Part shown: one piece after another, positions 14,245 to 21,870 of the stretch
How the letters are laid out: each line of letters starts with the position of its first letter
Position numbering within the stretch: position 1 is the first letter of the stretch
Assembly (NCBI GenBank): GCA_944387745.1
Contig: CALXGD010000038.1
Coordinates: forward strand, 1-23,259
Source of the DNA: an uncultured Oscillospiraceae bacterium
Lineage (GTDB): Bacteria; Bacillota_A; Clostridia; Oscillospirales; Oscillospiraceae
Length of the DNA: 23,259 nucleotides
Reading direction: 5' to 3'
The notes under the pieces: model-generated
The model's database searches: none
Told to the model about the DNA's origin: nothing
The model's input: only the letters and a program-made list of their open reading frames with translations
Translations under genes and position numbers: made by a program

Positions 14245-14405
14245 ACTTTTAATTTCAGGGCTGCGCCGCTTCTGTGCCCGCCCCCAGCGGGGTGGAGCGC
14301 CGGAACACAGGCGGCGCGCGCTCCCAACTCCTCCCCGTCCAAGGCCAGCCTGCGGACAGGAGCCGGAGTCCAGTCGCCCATTACAATCCCAATGGAGGTC
14401 CCAGT

Positions 14406-15503
14406 ATGAGCTTTTCTCTTCCCCGCTATCTCCCCCCGGATTTTCTGTCCCTTGGTCTGAAGAACGCTCCAGAGGTTACCCTCGTTCCGGCGGAACGGGA
14501 CGGTGTGCTACCCCGGGGCTACCACGCCACCACGCTGTTCCCGGAGTATTTTCACCTGCACGGCCGATGGATTCTGGCGGAGGACAGCCGCATGGACTGC
14601 GCGGCTATCGTCCGGGGAGATACCATCCAAGTGGTGGAATTCCGCAGTGTGAAGGCTGGGGACCTGGTGGTGCTGGGGCGCACGGAGAACGGCTCCCAGG
14701 GAATTTATGTCCACTCCGACGGCTTTTCCCAGGATGAGCCCTCTGGCTCTGAGGCCTTCGCCTTCCGCACCGGACGCAGCCGGGAGACTGCCTACTCCAT
14801 CGACTACGACGGGCTCTATCAGCTGCTGCGCTATGAGCGGGACCACGGCAATATTCTCTGGGTAATGGGCCCCGCCTGTGCCTTTGACGCCGACTCTCGG
14901 GCCGCCTTTGCCGCCCTGGTGGAGCATGGCTTCGTCCACGGTCTCATGGCTGGCAACGCCCTGGCCACCCACGACCTAGAGGCCAGTTATCTAGGCACCG
15001 CCCTGGGGCAGGATATCTACACCCAGCAGCCCCACTACGGCGGCCACTATAACCACAGCGACACCATCAACGAGGTGCGGCGCCTGGGTTCCATTCCGTC
15101 CTTCATCCGCTCCGGCGCAGTGAAGGACGGCATCATGTACCAGTGTGTCCGCCGCCAAGTTCCCTACGTCCTGGCTGGCTCCATCCGGGACGACGGCCCT
15201 CTGCCCGAGGTATACGGCGATGTGTACCAGGCCCAGGACGCCATGCGGCAGCTGGTGCGGCAGGCCACCACCATTATCTGCATGGCTTCCACCCTTCACA
15301 CTGTGGCCACCGGCAACATGACCACCAGCTATCGGGTGGTGGACGGACAGGTGCGTCCTCTATACTTCTACTCGGTGGATATCTCTGAGTTTTCGGTGAA
15401 CAAGCTGCGGGACCGGGGCAGCCTGTCTGTCAAGACCATCGTCACCAACGTACAGGACTTCATCGTCCATGTGTACAAGGGCGTCTGCCCACCGGCGGAA
15501 TGA
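14406..15503 (+). CDS. TIGR00300-family protein (LOR/SDH, archaeal ornithine cyclodeaminase-like)
   Basis: A 365-residue protein matching the family first seen in archaea and in the C-terminal part of cyanobacterial ArgZ/AgrE, where members act as NAD-dependent ornithine cyclodeaminase (ornithine to proline). Recognisable stretches are ILWVMGPACAF, MAGNALATHDLEA, GGHYNHSDTINEVRRLGSI, DGIMYQCV, VLAGSIRDDGPLPEV, TLHTVATGNM, and near the end KLRDRGS and IVTNVQDF. The GGAGGT site (14394-14399) is 6 bases from the ATG at 14406; a longer reading frame upstream lies in the leader and has no site. The family name recalls lysine-ketoglutarate reductase/saccharopine dehydrogenase, but ornithine chemistry is better supported. 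It has its own strong promoter; no arginine or proline genes are adjacent. Confidence 0.8.
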   Translation: MSFSLPRYLPPDFLSLGLKNAPEVTLVPAERDGVLPRGYHATTLFPEYFHLHGRWILAEDSRMDCAAIVRGDTIQVVEFRSVKAGDLVVLGRTENGSQGIYVHSDGFSQDEPSGSEAFAFRTGRSRETAYSIDYDGLYQLLRYERDHGNILWVMGPACAFDADSRAAFAALVEHGFVHGLMAGNALATHDLEASYLGTALGQDIYTQQPHYGGHYNHSDTINEVRRLGSIPSFIRSGAVKDGIMYQCVRRQVPYVLAGSIRDDGPLPEVYGDVYQAQDAMRQLVRQATTIICMASTLHTVATGNMTTSYRVVDGQVRPLYFYSVDISEFSVNKLRDRGSLSVKTIVTNVQDFIVHVYKGVCPPAE

Positions 15504-15526
15504 GCCTTCCCCATCTCCCCCGGTCA

Positions 15527-15555
15527 TTGACTTTTTCCCACAGTGTTGGTATATT
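15527..15555 (+). promoter_or_regulatory. Sigma-A promoter for desulfoferrodoxin
   Basis: TTGACT (15527-15532), a 17-base spacer and TATATT (15550-15555), about 80 bases upstream of the dfx start codon. It allows expression separate from the preceding gene. Confidence 0.7.
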
Positions 15556-15635
15556 ATTCTTAGAGGCCGGCGCATACTGTCTTTGCACGCCGGGAAAACA
15601 TCTTCATTATTTTTACTTTCGAGGAGGAACGCGCC

Positions 15636-16004
15636 ATGAAATTCTATCTCTGTGAGCACTGCGGCAACCTAATCACCTTTGTCCACAATACCGGTGTTCC
15701 CGTAATGTGTTGCGGGCAGAAAATGACCGAGCTGGTCCCCGGCACCACCGACGCCGCTGTGGAGAAGCATGTCCCCGTCATCCAGACCGAGGGCGGCCAG
15801 GTCACGGTCACAGTGGGCGCGGTGGAGCACCCCATGCTCCCAGAGCACTATATTCAGTGGATCGCTCTGGAGACTCAGCAGGGTTGCCAGCTCAAGTACC
15901 TGAAGCCTGGAGAGAAGCCGCAGGCCGTCTTTGCCCTGGCCGAGGGGGACAGCGTTGTCGCGGCTTACGCCTACTGCAATCTCCACGGCCTGTGGAAAGC
16001 TTGA
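15636..16004 (+). CDS. dfx: Desulfoferrodoxin (class I superoxide reductase)
   Basis: A 122-residue 2Fe-superoxide reductase, which reduces superoxide to peroxide without making oxygen and is typical of anaerobes. The N-terminal desulforedoxin-type Fe site has Cys6, Cys9 and the pair Cys25-Cys26. The catalytic Fe site has His45, His65, His71, Cys114 and His117, with the EKHVP motif providing the Glu/Lys used in catalysis. All expected ligands are present and the length is normal (about 125). A GAGGAGG site precedes the ATG. Electrons would come from rubredoxin; no rubredoxin gene is nearby. After the gene come two hairpins but no classic terminator. Confidence 0.95.
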   Translation: MKFYLCEHCGNLITFVHNTGVPVMCCGQKMTELVPGTTDAAVEKHVPVIQTEGGQVTVTVGAVEHPMLPEHYIQWIALETQQGCQLKYLKPGEKPQAVFALAEGDSVVAAYAYCNLHGLWKA

Positions 16005-16073
16005 GAGCGTCTCTCACTTTAGTCTGCCCCTTTCCGGGCCCGCTGTAAAAGTCTGTTTCTGCAAAACCGCAAT

Positions 16074-16100
16074 CGTGGGGGCTGCTGCGCAGCCCCCACG
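16074..16100 (+). other. Perfect 12-bp GC hairpin after dfx
   Basis: CGTGGGGGCTGC pairs with GCAGCCCCCACG around a TGC loop (16074-16085, 16089-16100). There is no T-run, so termination is uncertain. A second hairpin, TTTTCAGC/GCTGAAAA with an inner GCCC/GGGC, follows at 16117-16153. Together they probably form the 3' end of the dfx transcript, or a small palindromic repeat. Confidence 0.5.
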
Positions 16101-16165
16101 AGCTGTAATGTCTGTATTTTCAGCGCGCCCTTCTCTGGGCTACCTGCTGAAAAACACCCACCCAC

Positions 16166-16194
16166 TTGACAAAAGATAAAAAAAGTCGTATGAT
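16166..16194 (+). promoter_or_regulatory. Promoter of the TPP riboswitch-thiW transcript
   Basis: A perfect TTGACA (16166-16171), a 17-base spacer and TATGAT (16189-16194). Transcription would start about 16201, just before the riboswitch aptamer. Confidence 0.8.
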
Positions 16195-16204
16195 AGCGCC
16201 AAAG

Positions 16205-16290
16205 ACGGGGGAGCTCGCAGCAGCGGGCTGAGAGGGGGCTTGGCGCCCCGACCCTTACACCTGATGTGGGTAATGCCACCGTAGGAAGTG
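16205..16290 (+). ncRNA. TPP riboswitch (THI element)
   Basis: The aptamer shows the conserved blocks of the thiamin pyrophosphate riboswitch in order: GGGGGAGC, GGGCTGAGAGG, ACCCTTACACCTGATGTGG, GTAATGCCACCGTAGGAAG. It binds TPP and in Gram-positive bacteria usually controls termination. Here a hairpin with a T-run follows at 16304-16334. The first gene downstream is thiW, a classic target. Confidence 0.95.
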
Positions 16291-16303
16291 CAGTGCATAG
16301 AGG

Positions 16304-16334
16304 CGGGGCTGCCCAGGGGGAGGCTCCGTTTTTT
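16304..16334 (+). terminator. Expression-platform terminator of the TPP riboswitch
   Basis: CGGGGC (16304-16309) pairs with GCTCCG (16323-16328), one G-U pair included, and TTTTTT follows (16329-16334). It lies 14 bases after the aptamer, the usual place for a ligand-controlled terminator. Confidence 0.65.
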
Positions 16335-16400
16335 ATTTGCCCAACGTCTCCGCCTTTTGGTGGAGGTGGATGGAATATCACTCTTTTTCAGAAAGGATGT

Positions 16401-16628
16401 GGAAAACCGCGGACATCCCGGCCCAGCCGGGAGCAGACAGAGGGGGAGCGCCCTGTGTCTGAGGTCCACAGCACAGCGATGGGAAGCCGTGTTCCGGCGT
16501 GAGAGGAGGCCAGTAAGCCTCGACCGAACCTGGGAGGGAGCCCTCTCCAGGAACCCTGTTTGTGGTCTGCACCTGTGTTGGCAGCAGACCGGAAGTGAGG
16601 GGATCGCTGTCTGCTGACGCGGTTTTCC
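16401..16628 (+). ncRNA. Unidentified structured leader RNA between the TPP riboswitch and thiW
   Basis: The 320-base gap before thiW contains no convincing gene but is densely paired. An 11-bp long-range helix, GGAAAACCGCG (16401-16411) with CGCGGTTTTCC (16618-16628), closes the domain. Inside are hairpins at 16417-16431 (6 bp, perfect), 16434-16461 (10 of 11 bp), 16506-16521 (GAGGC/GCCTC), 16529-16551 (CCTGG and AGGG with partners) and 16564-16590 (GGTCTGC/GCAGACC). I do not recognise it as a cobalamin, FMN, SAM, glycine, ZTP, T-box, 6S, SRP or RNase P RNA. It is 30 bases upstream of the thiW start codon, so a second regulatory element is possible. Confidence 0.55.
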
Positions 16629-16658
16629 CCAGCTGTTTTTGGAAAGGAGTTTTTTGTT

Positions 16659-17171
16659 ATGAATCGAAAATTGATCCACAAGCTGGCCCTGGCGGGTATT
16701 TTGACCGCCATCGGAGTGCTGGGCGGTACTCTGTCCGTCCCTGTGGGCTTTAGCAAGTGCTGCCCTATGCAGAGCGTCATCAACATCATCGGCGGCGTAT
16801 TCCTGGGTCCCTGGTTCTCCCTGGGCACCGCCTTCTGCATCAGCCTGCTGCGGAATCTGCTGGGCACAGGCACCATTATGGCCTTCCCCGGCAGCATGTG
16901 CGGCGCACTGCTGGCCGGCCTGTTGTACCAGCATCTGCCCAAGGTTTGGATGTCCTGCCTGGGCGAGATCATCGGGACCGGCATCATCTCCTCCTTCCTG
17001 GCCTGGCCCATCGCCATCTTCATCCTGGGCACCCCCTCCGCCCCCTTCGCCATGCTGGTGCCCTTTATGACCGCCGCCTTGGTGGGAGTGGTTATCGCCT
17101 CCCTGCTTCTGTTTCTGATGGGCCGCAGCGGTGCCCTGGATGCCATGCACCGGCTGGCCGACCAGAGTTAA
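16659..17171 (+). CDS. thiW: ThiW, ECF-type thiazole-precursor transporter S component
   Basis: A 170-residue membrane protein with about five helices, the S (substrate-capture) component of an energy-coupling-factor importer for the thiazole precursor of thiamin. It shows the ThiW pattern: GVLGGTLSVPVG, then KCCPMQSVINIIGGVFLGPW, RNLLGTGTIMAFPGSM and a LGEIIGTG segment. The shared ECF ATPases and T protein are not in the window and are presumably encoded elsewhere. An AAGGAG site lies 9 bases before the ATG. The TPP riboswitch at 16205-16290 puts it under thiamin control. The following gene starts 6 bases after its stop codon. Confidence 0.92.
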   Translation: MNRKLIHKLALAGILTAIGVLGGTLSVPVGFSKCCPMQSVINIIGGVFLGPWFSLGTAFCISLLRNLLGTGTIMAFPGSMCGALLAGLLYQHLPKVWMSCLGEIIGTGIISSFLAWPIAIFILGTPSAPFAMLVPFMTAALVGVVIASLLLFLMGRSGALDAMHRLADQS

Positions 17172-17177
17172 AGTCCT

Positions 17178-18314
17178 ATGTCTGCCCTTCATGCCGGGCC
17201 GCGCCCCTTGACCGCCTGGATGTCCACTAAATTTCCCCTGGAGCTGCCCGCCGCCTTCGGTCTGACCGTCTGCTGCCCTGAGAGCGCGGCGGCAGCGGCA
17301 GCAATGGGCGGAAATGGCTTCCAGCTGTGCCGCCAGGGGGAGACCCTGGGCTACTGCGGGGAGCTGTGCTCCTACGTGCGTATGGGAATGGCTCTGGCCA
17401 CCCAGGAGGGAGAGGGCGGGCTCCCTCGGCCGGATTTGCTGCTGTGCTGCGACAACATCTGCTCCGGTATGGTCCAGTGGTATGAGGCCATGTCACGGGC
17501 TCTGGACGTCCCCCTGCTCCTGCTGAATATTCCCTATCATCAGGAGACCTCTGTCTCCGAAGAGACGACCGCTTACCTCCGAAGGCAGCTGGAGGGGCTG
17601 ATCCGAGCGTTGGAGCAGCTCACTGGCCAGTCCTTGGATCTGGACCGGCTCCGCCAGGTATGCCGTCAGGCCAACCGAAACGCCGCCGCCTGGCAGAAGG
17701 TGCTGGACACCGCCACTGCCCGCCCCTCTCCTTTGGATAATATGGAGATCTTTCAGTACATGCCTCTGATGGTCACCGGGCGCTGCAGCCCGGAGACGGA
17801 GAACACTCTGACCCAGCTGGCCCGGGAAGTGAGAACCCGCACACCGGCCGAAGCCCGGTCTGGGGATTACCGGATCTTTTGGGAGGGCACCCCCTGCTGG
17901 CCCCGCCTCCAAGAAGTCAACGCCCTGCTGGAGCAGCGGCACATTCAGGTGGTGGCCGACACCATCAGTCACTCCCTCTCTTTCCGGTACAAGGACCTGG
18001 ACGGCCTGGTCCGGGCCTACTGCGGCACCATCAACGGCGTCTCCCTGGAGGAGGGAGTCTCCATGCGCGCGGACCTGTGCCGCCGCTACCAAGCGGAGGG
18101 AGTGCTGGTCCACTACAACCGCAGCTGCCGTCCCTGGTGCGGCCAGCTCCAGGAGGTGGAGCGCCGCCTGCGCCAAAGCCTTGGTCTGCCTGTGGTCTCC
18201 TTCTCTGGGGACCAGGGGGACCCGGGAGTCCTATCTCTGGCCCAGCTGGAGACCCGTCTGGACAGTTTGACAGAGCTGATGGAGGCCCGGCGGGAGGCCA
18301 AACGGCAGTCTTGA
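17178..18314 (+). CDS. 2-hydroxyacyl-CoA dehydratase-family protein (HgdB/BcrC-like), lone subunit
   Basis: A 378-residue soluble protein resembling one subunit of 2-hydroxyacyl-CoA dehydratases and benzoyl-CoA reductases, which hold a [4Fe-4S] cluster. It has a CCP segment near the start, LLLCCDNICSGMVQWYEAMSR in the first third, a LNIPYHQE strand-loop, a long helical stretch and CRPWCGQL near the C-terminus. It is Cys-rich. No partner subunit or HgdC-type activator ATPase is adjacent, so dehydratase activity is not assured; double-cubane cluster proteins are related alternatives. It follows thiW by 6 bases with no good ribosome binding site of its own, which implies coupling to thiW and control by the TPP riboswitch. 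A Met at 17220 is an alternative start. The 3' end has a strong terminator. Confidence 0.7.
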   Translation: MSALHAGPRPLTAWMSTKFPLELPAAFGLTVCCPESAAAAAAMGGNGFQLCRQGETLGYCGELCSYVRMGMALATQEGEGGLPRPDLLLCCDNICSGMVQWYEAMSRALDVPLLLLNIPYHQETSVSEETTAYLRRQLEGLIRALEQLTGQSLDLDRLRQVCRQANRNAAAWQKVLDTATARPSPLDNMEIFQYMPLMVTGRCSPETENTLTQLAREVRTRTPAEARSGDYRIFWEGTPCWPRLQEVNALLEQRHIQVVADTISHSLSFRYKDLDGLVRAYCGTINGVSLEEGVSMRADLCRRYQAEGVLVHYNRSCRPWCGQLQEVERRLRQSLGLPVVSFSGDQGDPGVLSLAQLETRLDSLTELMEARREAKRQS

Positions 18315-18372
18315 CTTCACCGGAGCAACCGTCTGTAAAGATTCTTTTCTGACGCTTTCGTAGCATTATAGC

Positions 18373-18405
18373 AAGGGGGACCGCCTCAAGGCGGCCCCCC
18401 CTTTT
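18373..18405 (+). terminator. Intrinsic terminator between convergent genes
   Basis: A 13-bp stem with one A-C mismatch (AAGGGGGACCGCC with GGCGGCCCCCCTT type pairing), a TCAA loop and TTTT at 18402-18405. It ends the thiW operon and probably also helps stop the convergent SLH gene. Confidence 0.85.
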
Positions 18406-18429
18406 CTGCTATTTTGAAAACAGACCGGA

Positions 18430-20016
18430 TCACTGGGTAACCTGCTGAACGATCCAGTCCACCTCCTCCCGGGTGAAGGGCTCCAGCATCTGGCCGGCGG
18501 CCAGGCCCAGAGCCTCCGTCTCCAGCTCCATCCAGGAGATCTTGGCACCGCCCCAGTTGTAGTCTGCCCAGTCGGCGGCGTAGCCCTCCAGGTCATAAAT
18601 CGTCTTGCCGGTGTCCAGGTTGAATAGGCACACATAGGTGTCCGTCACAATCTGCCCCAGAGAGTTCATGGCATTCATCATAATGCTCACCACATAGTAT
18701 TGGCTGTACTTGTCAATGGCGGTGGAGGTCTGGTCCCGGCGGTCATAGAAGCCGTGGCGGATGCTCAGCACCTCCATGCTGGCGGGCACTTTCAGGCGGC
18801 GGTAGATATAATCCAGACTCTGGACCGCCATGCTGCCGGGATCCACATGGTACAGCTCGCCGGTCATATAGGACGGCTCGCCCTGGGCGGGCTGAATTAG
18901 GTTATAGGCCCGGAGAATGGTGATGATGCTCTGCTCCCTGGTGTAGGAGCCCTGGGGGTCAAAGCGGTTGTCTCCCACGCCCCCCATCATGCCGCAGTTG
19001 ACCGCCTTGGCCACGCCCTCGGCGGCCCAGGTGGAGACACTGCCGCTGTCCACAAAGGTCAGGCCATTCTGCAAAAGGACTCGATCAAAGAGTTCACAGA
19101 TATTGACCAGCACCAGCGCCGCCTGCTCCCGGGTCAAAGGGAGGTCCGGGCTGAATGCGCCACCCCCGGTGCCCCCCACAAAGCCGGTGGTAGCCGCCTT
19201 CAGCACATAGGGGTCGCTGGTATCAGTAAAGCTCGCCCGGATGGGGATCTCCTGTCCGAAATAGGTCTCCAGCATGGTAATGGCCAGGGCACAGAACTCC
19301 CCCCGGGTGATGGGGGCGGTGTAATTGGACTGGAGGGACTGGGGCACGATCCCCGCATCAATGGCCAGGCCCACCTGGTTTTTGGCCCACTCCGAGGGGG
19401 CCGCGTCGGTAAACTGATGGGTGGTCACCGGATCGGCTATGGGATACTTGAAGTGGACAATATAGACCATACCGGTCTCATATAGCACCTGGTGGCACTT
19501 CTCATAGCCTGGGATAATAAAGTGATCGTCCCCCTTGGAGTACAGCGTCTCATTCTGCCCGTACTCATCAAGGTACACCTGTTCTGTATAGCCGGCACAG
19601 GTCAGATAATAGCGGAAGGGAATGGTCATAATCGTGTGGACCTCTTCCCGCGTGTAGTCGCCGCTCAGATCAATCCGGTAAAAGGTAACCCCCATATAGT
19701 ATTGGTCCACCGATACCTCTGTGGCTCCCTGGGGCACCTCCACCTTGACTCGGGTGGCACTGTCCATAGTACCCATGTAGCCCAGGTTCTCATCTGCTTC
19801 ATAGAGGCTCCGGGTGGCCCACTTTCCTGCCGCCACCATGTAGTCTCCCCCGCGCTCCTCGTCATAGAGATAGGGCCAGTTGTCCATCTCCTGAATAAAG
19901 GGCTGGGTGTAGGAGACCACCGCCTCCTCCACCGCCAGAGCCGCTGCGGGCAGCAGGGTGAGGGCCATACACAGGGCCAACCCCACCGACAGCAGCCGTT
20001 TTTTGACTGATTTCAT
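18430..20016 (-). CDS. Secreted SLH-domain protein
   Basis: A 528-residue exported protein. The start is the ATG at 20016, 9 bases after AGGAGG. The signal peptide runs MKSVKKRLLSVGLALCMALT to an Ala-Leu-Ala cleavage site near residue 28. Residues about 30-195 form a region with no recognised domain, rich in Tyr and acidic residues. Three SLH repeats span about 200-373 (FTD starts and ITRGEF / LTREQA / YTREQS cores), which bind pyruvylated cell-wall polymer. The last 150 residues are of unknown type and carry several Tyr-Asp and Trp pairs. It is monocistronic and convergent with the thiW operon. It is likely a surface structural or wall-attached protein. Confidence 0.88.
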   Translation of the reverse strand: MKSVKKRLLSVGLALCMALTLLPAAALAVEEAVVSYTQPFIQEMDNWPYLYDEERGGDYMVAAGKWATRSLYEADENLGYMGTMDSATRVKVEVPQGATEVSVDQYYMGVTFYRIDLSGDYTREEVHTIMTIPFRYYLTCAGYTEQVYLDEYGQNETLYSKGDDHFIIPGYEKCHQVLYETGMVYIVHFKYPIADPVTTHQFTDAAPSEWAKNQVGLAIDAGIVPQSLQSNYTAPITRGEFCALAITMLETYFGQEIPIRASFTDTSDPYVLKAATTGFVGGTGGGAFSPDLPLTREQAALVLVNICELFDRVLLQNGLTFVDSGSVSTWAAEGVAKAVNCGMMGGVGDNRFDPQGSYTREQSIITILRAYNLIQPAQGEPSYMTGELYHVDPGSMAVQSLDYIYRRLKVPASMEVLSIRHGFYDRRDQTSTAIDKYSQYYVVSIMMNAMNSLGQIVTDTYVCLFNLDTGKTIYDLEGYAADWADYNWGGAKISWMELETEALGLAAGQMLEPFTREEVDWIVQQVTQ

Positions 20017-20161
20017 AGGTTCATGCCTCCTTAAAGCTTTTGTTAAGGGAACCTTACCATATTTAAATGTCAAATACAATTAACTGGCTGCATCGAGTTT
20101 CCAAAAAATTTTTATTCTACGGCGGCGATGCGCCTTCTCTGCTCCGTGGTGCATGGCGGGG

Positions 20162-20207
20162 GTGAGAAAAAGGACGCGCCTACAAAAGGCGCGCCCCTTT
20201 TTCTCAC
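20162..20207 (-). terminator. Intrinsic terminator of the znu operon
   Basis: A stem of about 19 bp with a single bulge (20162-20180 with 20188-20207) combines an A/T-rich lower part with GGCGCG/CGCGCC at the top. On the minus strand it follows the znuB stop by 15 bases; the A/T arm supplies the T-run. Confidence 0.85.
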
Positions 20208-20222
20208 AATTCAGATTCCGGA

Positions 20223-21068
20223 CTAATTTTTCTTTTTCAAAAGCAGGGCGGCAAAAAACCACAGTGCCAGATACAGCGTGATCGCCGCCCCAGCGGAGGA
20301 GTCCACGTAGTAGGAGGTCATCAGGCCTGCAATCCCGGACAGAACCGCCCCTAGCAGAGAGACCAAGTGGTACTGAACCATGCTCCGGGACACGTTCCGC
20401 GCCGCCGCCGCCGGCAAAACCAGCAGGGAGTTGATCACCAGCAGCCCCACCCAGGTCATGGACAGCGTGACCACTACGGCAATGGCCACGGAGAAAACCG
20501 TCTCCTGCCAGAACACGCGGATCCCCCGGCTGTCCGCCAAAGCCGGGTGGACGGCTGACAACATGAGCTGATTGAAGGACATCCCCCAAAGCGCCAGCAC
20601 CAGCACCAGAATCAGCGCCAACACGCCAATTTTCCCAGGCTCCACAGACAGAATGTCCCCAATCAGCAGACTGTTGAACTTGGTGAAGGACCGGCTCCCC
20701 AAAGTGGAGATAAAAATACCCAGGGCCACAGCAGTGGAGGAAAACACCCCGATTACAGTATCGCTGGCCATGGAGGTGCGCCGGCGCACCAGATTAAAGA
20801 GAAGGGCAAACACAACGGCAAAAATCACCGCCGCCCCTGTGGGCTCCGCAAAGCCGCACAGGGCGCCAATGGCCATACCAGTGAAGGCCGAGTGCCCCAG
20901 CGCATCGGAAAAAAAAGACATGCGGCTGTGGACCACCATGGTGGAGAGCACCCCAAACAGCGGGGATATGACCAGCACCGCCAGCAGCGCATTTTTCATA
21001 AAAAACATGGACCCCGGCTCCGCCCACGAGAAGGGGAGCAGATCCACAATTTGATACCAGAGCTCCAT
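20223..21068 (-). CDS. znuB: Zinc/manganese ABC transporter permease (ZnuB type)
   Basis: A permease of 281 residues with eight or nine membrane helices, of the ABC-3 family that moves Zn2+ or Mn2+. Family features include GVLSTMVVHSRMSFFSDALGHSAFTGMAIG, where a Ser-Asp-Ala-Leu-Gly-His loop meets the ATPase, and the later WVGLLVINSLLVLPAAAA segment. The ATG at 21068 begins one base after the znuC stop (TGA-g-ATG); the longer reading from 21110 overlaps znuC and is rejected. It is the last gene of the operon. Confidence 0.92.
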   Translation of the reverse strand: MELWYQIVDLLPFSWAEPGSMFFMKNALLAVLVISPLFGVLSTMVVHSRMSFFSDALGHSAFTGMAIGALCGFAEPTGAAVIFAVVFALLFNLVRRRTSMASDTVIGVFSSTAVALGIFISTLGSRSFTKFNSLLIGDILSVEPGKIGVLALILVLVLALWGMSFNQLMLSAVHPALADSRGIRVFWQETVFSVAIAVVVTLSMTWVGLLVINSLLVLPAAAARNVSRSMVQYHLVSLLGAVLSGIAGLMTSYYVDSSAGAAITLYLALWFFAALLLKKKN

Positions 21069-21069
21069 C

Positions 21070-21870
21070 TCAGGTTCCCCCCCTTCCCATGCGCAGATGA
21101 AAGGTCTCATAAAATTCTGGGGAGGAGGTCACTTCGTCCGGTGTCCCCACCTTCATCACCCGTTTGTTCAGCAGGATCACTTTATCTGCAAATTGATTCA
21201 ATGTAGCAAAATCGTGGGTGGAGAGAAGGATGGAGAGATCGTACTCCGTGCGCAGCTCGTCCAGCATCTCCAGCAGCTGATGCTCCCCTTCAATGTCTAC
21301 GCCGGACAGGGGCTCATCCAAAATCAGGATATGGGGCACCGGCTCCAGCGCCAGGGCCAGCAGCACCCGCTGAAGCTGTCCGCCGGACAGCCCGCCCATA
21401 GGCTTGTCCAGCAGCTCCCCCCCGTGGACGCGCTCCAGGCTGCTGCGGCAGCGATCCCGGTGCTTTTGCGGAATGGGCAGACACACCGGCCATCTGGAGG
21501 TGGCCGCTGTAAAAAAGTCCAGCACAGAGACCGGGTCCCCCCGATCAAAGCTGGGCGACTGGGGCACATAGCCGATGAGGGGTCGGGTTCCCCCCATCAC
21601 CGTCCCATCCGCCAGACGGATGGCCGGCCCACCCGCAGGGGAAAAGGTGATGCTCCCCTGGTAGGGGAGCTGCCCCAGGACACTCCGGAACAGGGTGGAC
21701 TTGCCCGCCCCGTTGGGGCCAATCAGGGCAGCAATCTCTCCGCAGTGGAGGTGGAAGGACACGTCCTCCAGAATTTCCTCGCCCTGGATGTGAACAGATA
21801 CTCCATCCAGCTTCAGGCAACAGGCATCAGAACAGCTCCCTGACATTTTCCCATGCTTGATTTTTCTCAT
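21070..21870 (-). CDS. znuC: Zinc/manganese ABC transporter ATP-binding protein (ZnuC type)
   Basis: A 266-residue ATPase. The Walker A motif is GPNGAGKST, the signature LSGGQLQR, the Walker B ILILDEP, and the H-loop STHDF; all are intact. The N-terminus has an unusual Cys group (SCSDACC) before the first beta strand, perhaps a metal-binding tag. The ATG overlaps the znuA stop codon (ATGA) and has an AGGTGA site about 9 bases upstream; a Met at residue 9 is a weaker alternative. It powers ZnuB. Confidence 0.93.
   Translation of the reverse strand: MRKIKHGKMSGSCSDACCLKLDGVSVHIQGEEILEDVSFHLHCGEIAALIGPNGAGKSTLFRSVLGQLPYQGSITFSPAGGPAIRLADGTVMGGTRPLIGYVPQSPSFDRGDPVSVLDFFTAATSRWPVCLPIPQKHRDRCRSSLERVHGGELLDKPMGGLSGGQLQRVLLALALEPVPHILILDEPLSGVDIEGEHQLLEMLDELRTEYDLSILLSTHDFATLNQFADKVILLNKRVMKVGTPDEVTSSPEFYETFHLRMGRGGT

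Noticed and set aside
16399..16412. Sequence resembling the T-box antiterminator motif (TGGAAAACCGCGG)
   Set aside because: It has two extra bases in the core, no stem I elements upstream and no amino-acid gene downstream; it is also an exact partner of 16618-16628.
16395..16461. A possible 21-codon peptide starting with ATG at 16398 in the thiW leader
   Set aside because: The AAAGG stretch is only 1 base from the ATG, and the sequence is better explained by base pairing.
16470..16530. Loose likeness to cobalamin riboswitch P3-P6 sequence
   Set aside because: The B12 box and the GCCACTG block are missing, and the downstream genes concern thiamin.
16140..17192. Long minus-strand open frames across the TPP riboswitch, leader and thiW
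   Set aside because: They run antisense to a firm riboswitch and a firm membrane protein, with low-complexity Gly/Gln/His-rich translation.
20050..20075. TTGACA on the minus strand upstream of the SLH gene as a promoter
   Set aside because: No acceptable -10 box at 16-18 bases, so I could not define the promoter.
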